A stretch of 33,837 nt of DNA from a virus. Shown here one piece after another: positions 17,701 through 24,843 of the stretch (the first letter of the stretch is position 1; each line of letters starts with the position of its first letter). The notes beneath the pieces were generated by a model, which was not told where the DNA came from, did no database searches, and saw nothing but the letters and a program-made list of their open reading frames with translations. The stretch covers positions 1-33,837 of the IMG/VR virus record IMGVR_UViG_3300038682_000285. One strand, written 5' to 3'. Made by a program: the position numbers and the translations under genes.

Positions 17701-18716
17701 GTGGTTCCGGCCCTTCTGCCCCTGGTGAACGCGCACGGCTCAGAGATACCGGCTGGGCTCCTTATTCAATCAATATAGGCGCTATCCAGGGCGGTCCTGA
17801 TCAGTGGATAAATTACCGCTCAATTGAGCCTATAGGCATGGTATTGGGGCTGTCTGCAGACGTTACAGAACTGATGATGCAGCGAAATAAAATGATTGAA
17901 TCTGATAATCCAGAAGAGCAAGCAAAAGCTGATCGTTTATTTCTCTCTGCCATTGCTGCAGTTGGTAACTCGGTTACCTCTCAAACTTTTGTGAGATCTA
18001 TTTCAGAGTTTTTTAATATGATGTCTAATCCAGATATGTATGCAGGACGCTGGCTACAAAATTATGCAAGAACAGTTGTACCGCGATTGGGTGCCAGTGT
18101 TGAAAAAATTGTCGATCCAGAGTTGCGCGAGGTAAATTCTTTAATGGATGCTATGAGGCAGGACATTCCAGGACTATCTGATGAACTGCCAGCAATGAGA
18201 AGTACTTTCGGGCATCCAATAGAATTAGGTGGAGCACTTGGGCCAGACTGGATATCACCGATCTGGATGAGTGAGGACACGAATTCTCCGATTGCTAAAG
18301 AACTGGTATCACAGCAAATAGGACTGGGTAAACCTTCGCGGGTTACTACTTTTCAAGATAGTACTTTTGGGATGGGGGTCAGAATGAACTTAAGAGATTT
18401 CCCGAAAGCATACGAACGATTCCAGGTGCTTGCAGGTCATGAGTTAAAGCACCCAGCTTTTGGGTTAGGGCTTGAAGATTTATTGAATAAAATTGTGACC
18501 GGGAAACATCATTTATCAGCAATTTACAATCGACTAATGGACGGTGATGAAGCGGGTCTTGAAAACAAAGGCGCGTTTATTAAAGATCTGGCTGCTGAAT
18601 ACAGGCAATTAGCCAGAAATCAATTATTGAGAGAGTTCCCAGATCTGAAAGAGCAAGTACAGATCAGGGCAAGACGTAAATATCAACTGCAACTTCAGGG
18701 GGCAGCAGGATTATGA
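14751..18716 (+). CDS. Large internal virion (ejection) protein with ADP-ribosyltransferase-like insert
   Basis: This 1321-residue protein occupies the T7 gp16 position (1318 residues). The N-terminus is Gln-rich and disordered (about 68-90); the middle and C-terminus are helical with AWVLGLLSGPTTQARNILSN near residue 720 and FLTPFIRTPANIFKAGFERSP near residue 925. No lytic transglycosylase motif is evident. Residues about 440-506 read as a different unit: VTVYRASIGEGIRPNDFVAI, then IANEH, and ATEFIYHP at the end. That resembles ADP-ribosyltransferase-type domains of polyvalent phage proteins, with Arg447 and Glu501 in the expected R...E places. The corresponding DNA (about 16030-16270) is clearly more AT-rich than its flanks, suggesting later insertion. 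Confidence 0.8.
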   Translation: MDNNNIDNPGPILTRPAGDGGVLQSSYESSRKIAGQQAAANRWASVLGDPAANGPADTNAPYTGSEGATQMEQQQRQQEQNIQQTQEQDQYPQLSISDIGGDPLAGDQSSVSAGEYIAKTITDIPLQTIGALRDAMQGVYDTADGVANMLNDLGIPDFGIKLYDDKGDLSPEFVLMLKGERTESGASLPELPGIPDAKTGTGEFYRKVMQFVLPFNQVNKALQGTKAAATLGTIGTDLTAGVITDFTFWEKQEERLSDLVQSIDGLQNPVTEFLSSNEDDPIVLDKIKIALEGAALGGLVHTVVGGLRTLKAARNAQKAKAEVEATGIDIDVAAQQAKQVESDLAGSALGLPDQPSVEFKALQPEEAQQVMQNRAVNDELGGLDYLYRTGDQVTPEDVTNAAKGSEVSALFPESNRLSEIDKTGGMWGAIKEANPNIPETGKVTVYRASIGEGIRPNDFVAIDKNIANEHLANLADRGEKGKIIKEEVNFNDLLMANDATEFIYHPKPTKPQVPLNDIGRPVINFRTIDAPEDIDNVLREMTDRLEDTATQAKGGIISHEETKALARQVGIKELMDPTMDVARFNRAELVALKDLYVSSGEKLLQVADQANAAPTSANLWAFRKMMAVHNEIYGRFVGAKAEAGRALNALKIPSQAGNLERLHMIQSSLDGMGGEEVAKELAGKVSALKNAEPEMLTEITRRGVGAKTMDAVREAWVLGLLSGPTTQARNILSNVAYMYQSVVERGVAARIPGSQVQKGEALAYAFGTMQSMRQAFTNAGRAFKTGVSGYGVGKIETPHQHAISAEALGLRGGLGYLADGVGEFYRVWGRLLTGGDELFKTMNFHGELWAQSVRKASQEGISSKAEFADKVAKYAMEPDEAMRIAGRDAAEYATFTKKLGPLGQKWQSMVSEYAPLGFLTPFIRTPANIFKAGFERSPVALAMPGFWRDVKAGGTKKDMALAKFAFGSSAMALFSDITMRGYISGSGPSAPGERARLRDTGWAPYSINIGAIQGGPDQWINYRSIEPIGMVLGLSADVTELMMQRNKMIESDNPEEQAKADRLFLSAIAAVGNSVTSQTFVRSISEFFNMMSNPDMYAGRWLQNYARTVVPRLGASVEKIVDPELREVNSLMDAMRQDIPGLSDELPAMRSTFGHPIELGGALGPDWISPIWMSEDTNSPIAKELVSQQIGLGKPSRVTTFQDSTFGMGVRMNLRDFPKAYERFQVLAGHELKHPAFGLGLEDLLNKIVTGKHHLSAIYNRLMDGDEAGLENKGAFIKDLAAEYRQLARNQLLREFPDLKEQVQIRARRKYQLQLQGAAGL

Positions 18717-21433
18717 GTGAAATTATTATTGCAGACAATAACGCCTGGGTTCAGTACACAGCCACAGCGGGACAAACCCTATTTGATTATGACTTTCCAA
18801 TATTCGACCAGGATCATTTAGTCGTTGAAAAAACGAATGTAGACGGTGTCACGGTAACTACTCTGGTGCGCGGCACAGATTACACTGTTGCTGGTGTCGG
18901 TGTTGAGGCTGGTGGCACGATCACCCTGACCTTAGGAGCAACACTCAACGAAATATTTACGCTCTATAGAGATGTTCCTATCGCTCGTTCAACAGACTTT
19001 TCAACCGCTGGTGATTTCACAGCCGCAGCCGTCAATATCGAGTTTGATAAAATCATTCAGATGATGCAGCAGAACGAGCGGGATATTCTGCGCACGTTAA
19101 GGCTGAATAAGTCTGATACAGGATCAACCAGCGGTATGGAGCTGCCTTCTAAAAGCAGTCGAGCATCTAAATTTCTCGGTTTCGATTCCTCTGGTAACGC
19201 TATAGCTATAGAAGGCACTCCTTTTTTAGTGCAGTTTTATGGGGTGAATATCTATGATTCTATAGCTGATTTGATAAATGATGAATCAAATCTTGTTGAA
19301 GATAAAATCTATTATGTTGTTGAACGTAATGTTAACAATGGGGGGCCTGGGTGGTGGAAATATCAATCTGGAGGAACCGCAGACGGTTATAGCATTCTTT
19401 CGGGTAACGGGTCAAATACCTTCGCCTTGCAGCCGACTGTTGGGCTGACCCCGATGTGCTTTGGGTACATAGTATCAACTGATGGTTTAACGACCCCGGC
19501 GCTTGTTGATGCAAATTGGGACGCTATGAAGGCATACATTAACTACATTGACGTTAATAAATTACCACCCACTTTTGGCGGTAAAATACACACAATGCAA
19601 TCAATATATGCTAATTGGATTAGCGGCACAAAAACGCCGTTGGGCTTTTACTCTGATAGCACTACAGACGGCTATAGAACTACAGGGCATGTATCAAGCA
19701 CAGGGTCAGATAGTCCTTTTGGGGTAACAATAAATGTAAGTCCGAATGCATACCCAACAGTATTGCAAGGCTTAGCTGCTGCCATCGGGCCAGCCAAGAC
19801 TACTGCGCACTGCTATAACGGTGGATTCGATAGTCAATCCTACATCTACAATGATTTATTTGGTTTAAAGCATTGGTATAACACATGGTTTCGATCTGCT
19901 GGCAGCAATATGTCATGGACAGATGTAAAAGCTATAGTTTTAGGTTTTGGCACAAGTGATAGCGCAAACATTGATGATACAGCGTCTGTAATAGAAGCAT
20001 ATTCCGAAGCTGTTGAATGTAACATAATTGATTGTTTTATTCGCGGAGTACAACCGATATTGCAAACACCGGTCACTACAACGCAACACCTCGGAAACAC
20101 GTTGCTTGGCAGGAACGGTGATGAGAGCTTAACAATAATAAAATCAGCTTTGAGCAGATTAGCAGAGAAATACAACCTTGAGTTGTTGACTTATGGCGAG
20201 CCTCAGATAGACGCAATAGATGGATTTAATAGTATTCAGTATAATGATTTATTTAACAGCAGCACTTCTGACCAGGTTCACCCTTTAGACTACGGTCATA
20301 GACTACATGCATCTTATTTAATTACATTAATGAGTAATCAAATTAAGAGAGTTTCATCTGAAGCGGTGAAATTTTTCCCAGGATCTCCACATTACAAAAT
20401 AGTTGACGAATCACTTAATACATTTGAAGCTGCACCAGATACTATATTGCTTAGAGCTGTTACAGAGTATGGGGCTGCTGTTCAAACATTAACTAATTCA
20501 TTTTATAAGTTTCCAGCATCTACAGCAGCTTCTACATCCTTGTTAATATTACCTGTTTTTATTGATAGGCCTTCAGTTTTATTTTACATGCCAATAGACT
20601 CTAGTGACGATGGGCCAACATTTTTAATTAATAATAGATCAGTTGATGAAAATAGAACAGTAGGATCAATAGGAGTGATGAGTCAGCCAGTAACTACAAC
20701 GTATACAAAGATGAAACCTATTGCTAATTTAAAGCATGGGCTTAATTTTGTGTATGTGAAATCCAATGCAGCAGGAGGTGTGACCAGAGTTGGGGGAATA
20801 ATGGTAGTCCCAACAAAACTAGTAAATGAATACTCTTTAACAAGAACATCCGCTGGCGGCACTGTGAGAATAAATAGAATGTTTAGATTCCCAGATAATT
20901 GGACTCCAAAGTATTCTACATATGATGTAAATAAAATAATTCCCATCTGGGAAAGGTATAACTTATTGGACAACCAATACTCTACAATCAGCTTTACATT
21001 AATTAAAGGATTAACAGCAGCTACACAATATGAATTGTCAGCTTTTTATAATGATCATGAAGACCCTGGTGACTGTTATAACATCTTTCGTTTTAACGAC
21101 GGCGGCGTGACAGATGAATTTGCTGTTTACTCTGTGGTTACCGGTGGGGCAGCGACATTGCTTGCTACAACAAACATATCTGGTATTAATGCCGCAATGA
21201 TCGCCGGTGCTGTTATTGAAATTAGAATCAGGACGCGATTTTACCTTGGCGATCCTGCTGGTACGACTAATGTTAGAGTTTATATTGATGGAGTTGATCA
21301 AGGCGGGGTAACTCCAGCTTATGGCTCCATGTGGACTCAGGGCTATGGTTTAGTTATGAATACAATCATAGCGAAGGATATAGCCATAGCTAGCATAGAG
21401 GCAGCAACAGGACCTATAGTCGAGATTAATTAA
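18713..21433 (+). CDS. Tail spike/fibre with T7-like anchor and SGNH hydrolase domain
   Basis: The 906-residue protein starts with a T7 tail-fibre-type anchor (QYTATAGQTLFDYDFPIF, residues 14-31, to about 135) that fixes it to the tail. Residues about 290-545 form an SGNH/GDSL hydrolase: block I GFYSDSTTDG (311-320, nucleophile Ser316), a glycine block GGFDSQSY (370-377), block III-like GTSD (413-416, Ser instead of the usual Asn) and block V DQVH (Asp520, His523). These enzymes usually remove acetyl or other ester groups from surface polysaccharide. The C-terminal third (about 550-906) is beta-rich and looks like a carbohydrate-binding jelly roll; codons there are AT-rich (many AGA and ATA). 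ATGA overlap with the previous gene. Confidence 0.85.
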   Translation: MSEIIIADNNAWVQYTATAGQTLFDYDFPIFDQDHLVVEKTNVDGVTVTTLVRGTDYTVAGVGVEAGGTITLTLGATLNEIFTLYRDVPIARSTDFSTAGDFTAAAVNIEFDKIIQMMQQNERDILRTLRLNKSDTGSTSGMELPSKSSRASKFLGFDSSGNAIAIEGTPFLVQFYGVNIYDSIADLINDESNLVEDKIYYVVERNVNNGGPGWWKYQSGGTADGYSILSGNGSNTFALQPTVGLTPMCFGYIVSTDGLTTPALVDANWDAMKAYINYIDVNKLPPTFGGKIHTMQSIYANWISGTKTPLGFYSDSTTDGYRTTGHVSSTGSDSPFGVTINVSPNAYPTVLQGLAAAIGPAKTTAHCYNGGFDSQSYIYNDLFGLKHWYNTWFRSAGSNMSWTDVKAIVLGFGTSDSANIDDTASVIEAYSEAVECNIIDCFIRGVQPILQTPVTTTQHLGNTLLGRNGDESLTIIKSALSRLAEKYNLELLTYGEPQIDAIDGFNSIQYNDLFNSSTSDQVHPLDYGHRLHASYLITLMSNQIKRVSSEAVKFFPGSPHYKIVDESLNTFEAAPDTILLRAVTEYGAAVQTLTNSFYKFPASTAASTSLLILPVFIDRPSVLFYMPIDSSDDGPTFLINNRSVDENRTVGSIGVMSQPVTTTYTKMKPIANLKHGLNFVYVKSNAAGGVTRVGGIMVVPTKLVNEYSLTRTSAGGTVRINRMFRFPDNWTPKYSTYDVNKIIPIWERYNLLDNQYSTISFTLIKGLTAATQYELSAFYNDHEDPGDCYNIFRFNDGGVTDEFAVYSVVTGGAATLLATTNISGINAAMIAGAVIEIRIRTRFYLGDPAGTTNVRVYIDGVDQGGVTPAYGSMWTQGYGLVMNTIIAKDIAIASIEAATGPIVEIN

Positions 21434-21466
21434 CATGAGCTCACTAGCATGTTAATTGTGTTTTTA
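21428..21466 (+). terminator. Terminator at the end of the late operon
   Basis: AATTAACATG (21428-21437) pairs perfectly with CATGTTAATT (21448-21457) over a 10-base loop, followed by GTGTTTTTA. The stem includes the TAA stop of the tail spike gene. It is AT-rich but long. It lies between convergent operons. Confidence 0.6.
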
Positions 21467-21519
21467 TCTGTCATTATCATCAAAAACAAATAGTTATCCA
21501 AACCCCAAAAACAGCCAGA

Positions 21520-21546
21520 ACTCTCTACTTTACTATTGTAGAGAGT
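21520..21546 (-). terminator. Hairpin at the end of the leftward early operon
   Basis: ACTCTCTAC (21520-21528) and GTAGAGAGT (21538-21546) form a perfect 9-bp stem with a 9-base loop. Read leftward it is followed by TCTGGCTGTTTTTGG, so the T run begins eight bases past the stem. It probably ends the RecT transcript, about 70 bases after that stop codon. The rest of the 21434-21616 gap shows no convincing gene. Confidence 0.5.
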
Positions 21547-21616
21547 GTAAGCTGTATCTAATTGGGGAGTGTTCATTGAACAAGTATAGTGAAAAATCAA
21601 GCAGCAAAATAAGTGC

Positions 21617-22495
21617 TCAGCCAGTAATCATATCCTGACGCATACTAGATACCTCCCTGAGTTCATCCCGTTGATCATCATGGAGGTGCTCCAGGTTAGA
21701 ATTAGAAACTAAGGAAAGGCATTCCTTAACTGATTCAGCCTGGTTAATCTGGCTCATAATTTCCGCATAAGTCAGTTTTTTTGAATTCTCTTTTTCCTCG
21801 TTGCCTTTTTTTGGAGCATCTTTCTCCTTCTCTGGCTCTGGATCTGGCTTTCTTTCCTCCTGCTTCGGCTTCTGTTTGGGCTTAGGATTTTCTTTTTTCA
21901 ACGCGCTATTTAGTACTGATGCTTCCGAGCCTTCATCATTAACAACGCTGTAAGGTGTGTATTCTTTCGGCATATCTTCCGCTTCTTCTCTTGAGATAAG
22001 GCCCAGTAGTGCATCACCAAACACGTCACGCAAAGCAAACCCGCGAGCCCTGAGTTTTTGCATACGCTTACGGTACTGTTTCCACGGGCCTGGTTTATCT
22101 AAAAGCCCTGCTTCTTTTGCATCATCAAGACTGAATGTTTCGGTGTGTGGGTCGTTGCCTTTGCGTTTTACAATGCACGTTGCTATTTTTGTGCTGTCAT
22201 CGAATGTTTCTTTGATTGACTCAAAATCTGGATGCTTACGACATAGAGCGAGCATTGCATCACCCCACATAGAAGGTCTGCCATTGATCACTGCAATATT
22301 CTGCAACGACTGGATTGGATTCAAACCCAACTCATTACCGAGCATCATAGCAACCATGCAATTAGCCGGTTTTCCTTTGTAATCCTTTGGGGCCAGGTCA
22401 GAGCCAGCTATCATTGATGCCAGTTCTTTGCCTCGTTCAAAAGAGTCAATATTTATACTAAATCCGTTGTACTGTGTTGTTACTAAATCGTTCAT
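21617..22495 (-). CDS. recT: RecT-family single-strand annealing protein
   Basis: The 292-residue protein anneals complementary single strands during phage recombination, working with the RecE-like nuclease encoded upstream in the same operon. Family hallmarks: SDLAPKDYKGKPANCMVAM and LGLNPIQSLQNIAVINGRPS followed by WGDAMLALC in the N-terminal 90 residues, and RKRMQKLRARGFALRDVFGD near residue 142-161. Residues about 200-245 are a Lys/Glu/Pro-rich disordered linker before a short helical C-terminal domain, which could bind a host partner. GGAGT lies upstream of the ATG. It is the last gene of the leftward operon. Confidence 0.9.
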   Translation of the reverse strand: MNDLVTTQYNGFSINIDSFERGKELASMIAGSDLAPKDYKGKPANCMVAMMLGNELGLNPIQSLQNIAVINGRPSMWGDAMLALCRKHPDFESIKETFDDSTKIATCIVKRKGNDPHTETFSLDDAKEAGLLDKPGPWKQYRKRMQKLRARGFALRDVFGDALLGLISREEAEDMPKEYTPYSVVNDEGSEASVLNSALKKENPKPKQKPKQEERKPDPEPEKEKDAPKKGNEEKENSKKLTYAEIMSQINQAESVKECLSLVSNSNLEHLHDDQRDELREVSSMRQDMITG

Positions 22496-22521
22496 TTTTC
22501 TCTTACTCCAATTAATTAATT

Positions 22522-22848
22522 TTATTCACCGTAACCGTAACCGTCACCGTAACCGGAACCGTAACCGTCACCGTAACCGGAACCGTCACCGTAACCGGAA
22601 CCGTCACCGTCACCGTAACCGTAACCGTAACCGTAACCGGAACCGTCACCGTAACCGTAACCGTCACCGTCACCGTAACCGTCACCGTCACCGTAACCGT
22701 CACCGTCACCGTAACCGTAACCGTCACCGTCACCGTAACCGTCACCGTCACCGTAACCGTAACCGTCACCGTAACCGTAACCGTCACCGTAACCGTAACC
22801 GTCACCGTCACCGTCACCGTAACCGGAATCCTGCTGATTAACTTTCAT
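22522..22848 (-). CDS. Gly-Tyr/Asp/Ser dipeptide-repeat protein
   Basis: The 108-residue protein is MKVNQQD, then 50 dipeptides Gly-X or X-Gly in strict alternation, then Glu. In the variable position there are 24 Tyr, 21 Asp and 5 Ser. Its ATG lies inside the 3' end of the upstream gene (11-base overlap) and its stop is 26 bases before RecT, as for a normal operon member. Codons are GGT (constant) alternating with TAC, GAC or TCC, each one base apart; thus all unit-to-unit variation changes the amino acid. The other two open frames of the repeat (Val-Thr, and Asn/His-Arg on the other strand) lack this context. Such a sequence should be disordered and may condense. Function unknown. Confidence 0.65.
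   Translation of the reverse strand: MKVNQQDSGYGDGDGDGYGYGDGYGYGDGYGYGDGDGYGDGDGYGYGDGDGYGDGDGYGDGDGYGYGDGSGYGYGYGYGDGDGSGYGDGSGYGDGYGSGYGDGYGYGE
22529..22828. repeat. Hexanucleotide tandem array, 50 units in perfect register
   Basis: Read on the plus strand there are 50 uninterrupted units of CCGTAA (24), CCGTCA (21) and CCGGAA (5), with no insertion or deletion and no other variant. The first three bases of each unit apart from one position, and the last base, never change. The order is not simply periodic, though pairs and triplets such as TCA-TCA-TAA recur, as expected from past slippage or unequal exchange. It encodes the Gly-X repeat protein on the minus strand. Confidence 0.97.
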
Positions 22849-23218
22849 GGCTTTTCAACTGACTAATTGATTTAATAGCTTTGTCTGTACAGATGGTTAG
22901 TGAGTAATCCTCAATGATTACTTTTTCAACTGGCTCACTTATTTTGCTATCGGATGATATTCCATTATTTGCAATGGCTTCATACCATGATCCTTTGATG
23001 GGCTTGTGATACCAAATTCTTCTAGCATCGGTTAGTACAACACCTGTTTCATCGATCTTTTTAACTATCCCGGCGTTTATACCTTCATTTCTTGTCCGGC
23101 ATATCACATATTTACCGATGTACTCTTGCAACATATCAGATTTATCGGGTGCTACAATATTTAGTGCAGCAATCTGTTTTACTTGTCCAATTGTTAAATC
23201 ATCTATATTCATTTTCAT
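22838..23218 (-). CDS. DUF6948-like phage protein
   Basis: The 126-residue protein has an N-terminal helix (IDDLTIGQVKQIAAL), then YVICRTRNEGINAGIVKKIDETGVVLTDARRIWYHKP, which looks like a small beta-barrel around a nucleic-acid- or ligand-binding site, and a C-terminal VEKVIIEDYSLTICT. This matches phage early proteins classed as DUF6948, as I recall them from enterobacterial phages. Function unknown. GGAGAT precedes the ATG. Its 3' end overlaps the repeat-protein gene, so the two are likely translated together. Confidence 0.7.
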   Translation of the reverse strand: MKMNIDDLTIGQVKQIAALNIVAPDKSDMLQEYIGKYVICRTRNEGINAGIVKKIDETGVVLTDARRIWYHKPIKGSWYEAIANNGISSDSKISEPVEKVIIEDYSLTICTDKAIKSISQLKSHES

Positions 23219-23238
23219 TTATCTCCAGTGTAAAAAAA

Positions 23239-23427
23239 TTATTTGCTTATCGCTTCTTCAAATTCGATATCAGAGCACTCACTGATAATATAATCCAGCA
23301 GCTTAAGAGCATGTCTTGTGTGACCTGTATCACGTCCAAAGTTGATATTCCTACGGTTTTCAAGATCAATCTGCTGCCGGGCTTCCTGGACTTTTGACAG
23401 TATGCTGTTGATATTTTTAATCGCCAT
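23239..23427 (-). CDS. Small helical hypothetical protein
   Basis: The 62-residue protein begins MAIKNINSILSKVQEARQQ after a TAGGAGTAACAGCA ribosome-binding site. It is helical, with a charged middle (RRNINFGRDTGHTRHALKLLDYI). No family is recognised. About 70 non-coding bases separate it from the methyltransferase gene upstream. Confidence 0.6.
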   Translation of the reverse strand: MAIKNINSILSKVQEARQQIDLENRRNINFGRDTGHTRHALKLLDYIISECSDIEFEEAISK

Positions 23428-23499
23428 TGCTGTTACTCCTATTGTTTAGTTAATTGAAATTACTCAGTGATATTACTATAGCTGATTAGTTGAGTAAAT

Positions 23500-24237
23500 T
23501 CATTTGTTGTTTTTTTCAACCTCCATTATTGCGCGGCCTATTATCTCTGGTATCTGTGGAACAACCGCGTTCCCAAGAGCTTTTAATCGGTCCATTTCTC
23601 TGGATATCTCATCATTATTTCGACGCCAGTTGATGTAGGCATCAGCTGATATAAATGCATTAATTGTTCTTGTAAATTCCCGTCTGCGTGATTCTTCCGA
23701 ATAAGCGCATAAGGGTTTCTGAAAGTTAAAGCCTTGTGCATTTGTGCCGTTGGGGTAAGCAATAATCCAGACCCTATCTCTGTGGTGAGTCGCGCCAAAT
23801 TCGGAAGCTGGTATACAGTGCCATTCAGCATCCTGCCCGATCTCGGCCAGATCATAAAGAAATTTTGAAAACCATCGCCCATTTTCTCCAGTAAGCAGGT
23901 TTGTGACGTTTTCAAAAATTGAGTACTTTGGTCTACACTCGCTAATAAGGCGGAGCATTTCCCTGTATAAACTCGACCTTTTTCCTTCAAAACCTTTTTG
24001 TTGTCCAGAACCTGAGATGTCTTGGCATGGGAATCCCCCACAAATAACGTCAATTGTTCCAAGTTGATCACCTTTTAATTTTCTTACATCTTCAAAAATC
24101 GGCACATCAGGCCAGTGTTTTTTTAGTACCTGACGCGGGAATTCTTCAATCTCACAAAATGCGACTGTCTGCATTCCAGCTCTTTCTAAACCAAGCGAGA
24201 AACCACCGATACCGCTAAATAAATCAAGTACTTTCAA
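23500..24237 (-). CDS. DNA (cytosine-5) methyltransferase
   Basis: The 245-residue enzyme transfers a methyl group to C5 of cytosine in DNA. Motif I DLFSGIGGFSLGL is at residues 5-17, motif IV GGFPCQDIS at 67-75 (catalytic Cys71), motif VI FENV at 108-111, motif VIII ATHHRDRVWI at about 149-158 and motif X RLKALGNAVVPQI at 217-229. It is short for the family (usually above 300); the target-recognition stretch between motifs VIII and X is only about 55 residues and may be reduced. The start is TTG, overlapping the upstream stop (TTGA), because every later start would lose motif I. It probably shields phage DNA from host restriction. A second reading frame runs through it. Confidence 0.92.
   Translation of the reverse strand: MKVLDLFSGIGGFSLGLERAGMQTVAFCEIEEFPRQVLKKHWPDVPIFEDVRKLKGDQLGTIDVICGGFPCQDISGSGQQKGFEGKRSSLYREMLRLISECRPKYSIFENVTNLLTGENGRWFSKFLYDLAEIGQDAEWHCIPASEFGATHHRDRVWIIAYPNGTNAQGFNFQKPLCAYSEESRRREFTRTINAFISADAYINWRRNNDEISREMDRLKALGNAVVPQIPEIIGRAIMEVEKNNK
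23583..24071 (-). other. Long overlapping reading frame inside the DNA methyltransferase gene
   Basis: A 162-codon frame on the same strand, shifted relative to the methyltransferase, stays open through motifs IV to VIII. Its product contains SHAKTSQVLDNKKVLKEKG, FLKTSQTCLLEKMGDG and MIWPRSGRMLNGTVYQLPN, followed by GSGLLLTPTA. I recognise this 'K-T-S-Q ... WPRSGxMxNGT-Y-x-L ... G-S-G-L-L-x-TP' order from many phage database proteins. It may be either a true overprinted protein or the alternative-frame echo of conserved methyltransferase DNA. No ribosome-binding site stands out. Confidence 0.3.
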
Positions 24238-24440
24238 AATCCCATCCGACTTTCTGCGATACTGATCACTGCTTTTTTAATGCCGTCATACAAATCATTT
24301 TCGTGATACTGTTTATACAGCATATCCCGAACGGCCTCGGGGTCGCTCTCCATCATTTTTTCTATGATCTGGCTAACTCCGGTTTCTTTATCTACCAACT
24401 CATCGAAAAATGCTGGTACGTCTATTGATTTTGTGTGCAT
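24234..24440 (-). CDS. Small acidic hypothetical protein
   Basis: The 68-residue protein starts at ATG with TGAGG six bases upstream and overlaps the methyltransferase start by four bases (TTGA). It is helical and acidic in its first two thirds (FFDELVDKETGVSQIIEKMM). No family recognised. The half attC site lies directly upstream of its start codon, so it is the first non-cassette gene after the left cassette pair. Confidence 0.6.
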   Translation of the reverse strand: MHTKSIDVPAFFDELVDKETGVSQIIEKMMESDPEAVRDMLYKQYHENDLYDGIKKAVISIAESRMGF

Positions 24441-24452
24441 AGTTGCCTCAAT

Positions 24453-24475
24453 TCCGCTTAATAAAACTGTTATGC
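24453..24475 (+). other. Right half of an attC-like site (L' and R' boxes)
   Basis: TCCGCTTAAT (24453-24462) resembles an integron L' box, and GTTATGC (24469-24475) an R' core. The L' start is 16 bases before the R' start, the same spacing as in the complete site at 24781-24843. No matching L''/R'' half is present to the left, so the site is truncated. The base after the G of the core (24470) marks the expected left border of the ASCH cassette. Confidence 0.65.
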
Positions 24476-24784
24476 GTTACCAATCTCTAACACCTTTCCG
24501 AGACCGATAACAAAGTATTTCTGCTCTGGCTCCAGGGGTTCGCCGTTTGCTTGCTCACAGTATTTCCCTTCAATAATTGCCATGCCTTCAAATTCAACTC
24601 GCAAAAAAGGGCGGTGCTTGCCATATCCATTGGTAAACCGAATCTCGTCATAGTTTTGATAACCGCTGCGCCCCAACAATCGAGACATCCAGTGCGGCTT
24701 ATATTCACGATATTCAAATGCCTTCTCACCGCTGGCGATCAAGTCGAACCACTTCTTTTTTAATGTCAGTTGCAAAATACGCAT
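24470..24784 (-). CDS. ASCH-domain protein on an integron-type cassette
   Basis: The 104-residue protein starts MRILQLTLKKKWFDLIASGEKAFEYRE, the typical ASCH opening with a conserved Gly-Glu-Lys and a Tyr-Arg, then a W/R-rich helix, IRFTNGYGK and a C-terminal FVIGLGKVLEI strand. ASCH folds resemble PUA and bind RNA or modified nucleotides; the ligand here is unknown. The gene is antiparallel to the attC sites. Its stop codon TAA is the complement of TTA at 24470-24472 in the R' core, and its ATG lies in the R'' core of the next site, so it exactly fills a 368-base cassette (24470-24837). There is no clear ribosome-binding site upstream. Confidence 0.85.
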   Translation of the reverse strand: MRILQLTLKKKWFDLIASGEKAFEYREYKPHWMSRLLGRSGYQNYDEIRFTNGYGKHRPFLRVEFEGMAIIEGKYCEQANGEPLEPEQKYFVIGLGKVLEIGNA

Positions 24785-24843
24785 AACAAAATATTCAAAG
24801 CGGAACTCCGCTTCGCTCCGTCCGTTTAATGTCGCCGTTATAA
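24781..24843 (+). other. Complete attC-like integron recombination site
   Basis: In order: R'' GCATAAC (24781-24787), five-base spacer, L'' ATTCAAAGCGGA (24793-24804), a 16-base terminal part containing AAGCGGA/TCCGCTT complementarity, L' TCCGTTTAAT (24821-24830), six-base spacer, and R' GTTATAA (24837-24843). L'' and L' pair except for an extra C after ATT and an extra G; the unpaired C matches the extrahelical base that gives known attC sites their orientation. L'-to-R' spacing is 16 and R''-to-L'' spacing is 12, as in the attC of aadA cassettes as I recall it. R'' is the exact reverse complement of the core at 24469-24475. Confidence 0.75.

Noticed and set aside
22512-22817. Minus-strand open frame encoding Val-Thr repeats
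   Set aside because: Same array in another frame; no start context. The Gly-X frame has the operon-like start and stop.
22529-22828. CRISPR array
   Set aside because: Repeats are six bases in unbroken tandem with no spacers and no cas genes.
22428-22841. Plus-strand open frame encoding Asn/His-Arg repeats
   Set aside because: It is open only because the hexamer array contains no stop in that frame; it begins inside RecT antisense sequence and has no ribosome-binding site.
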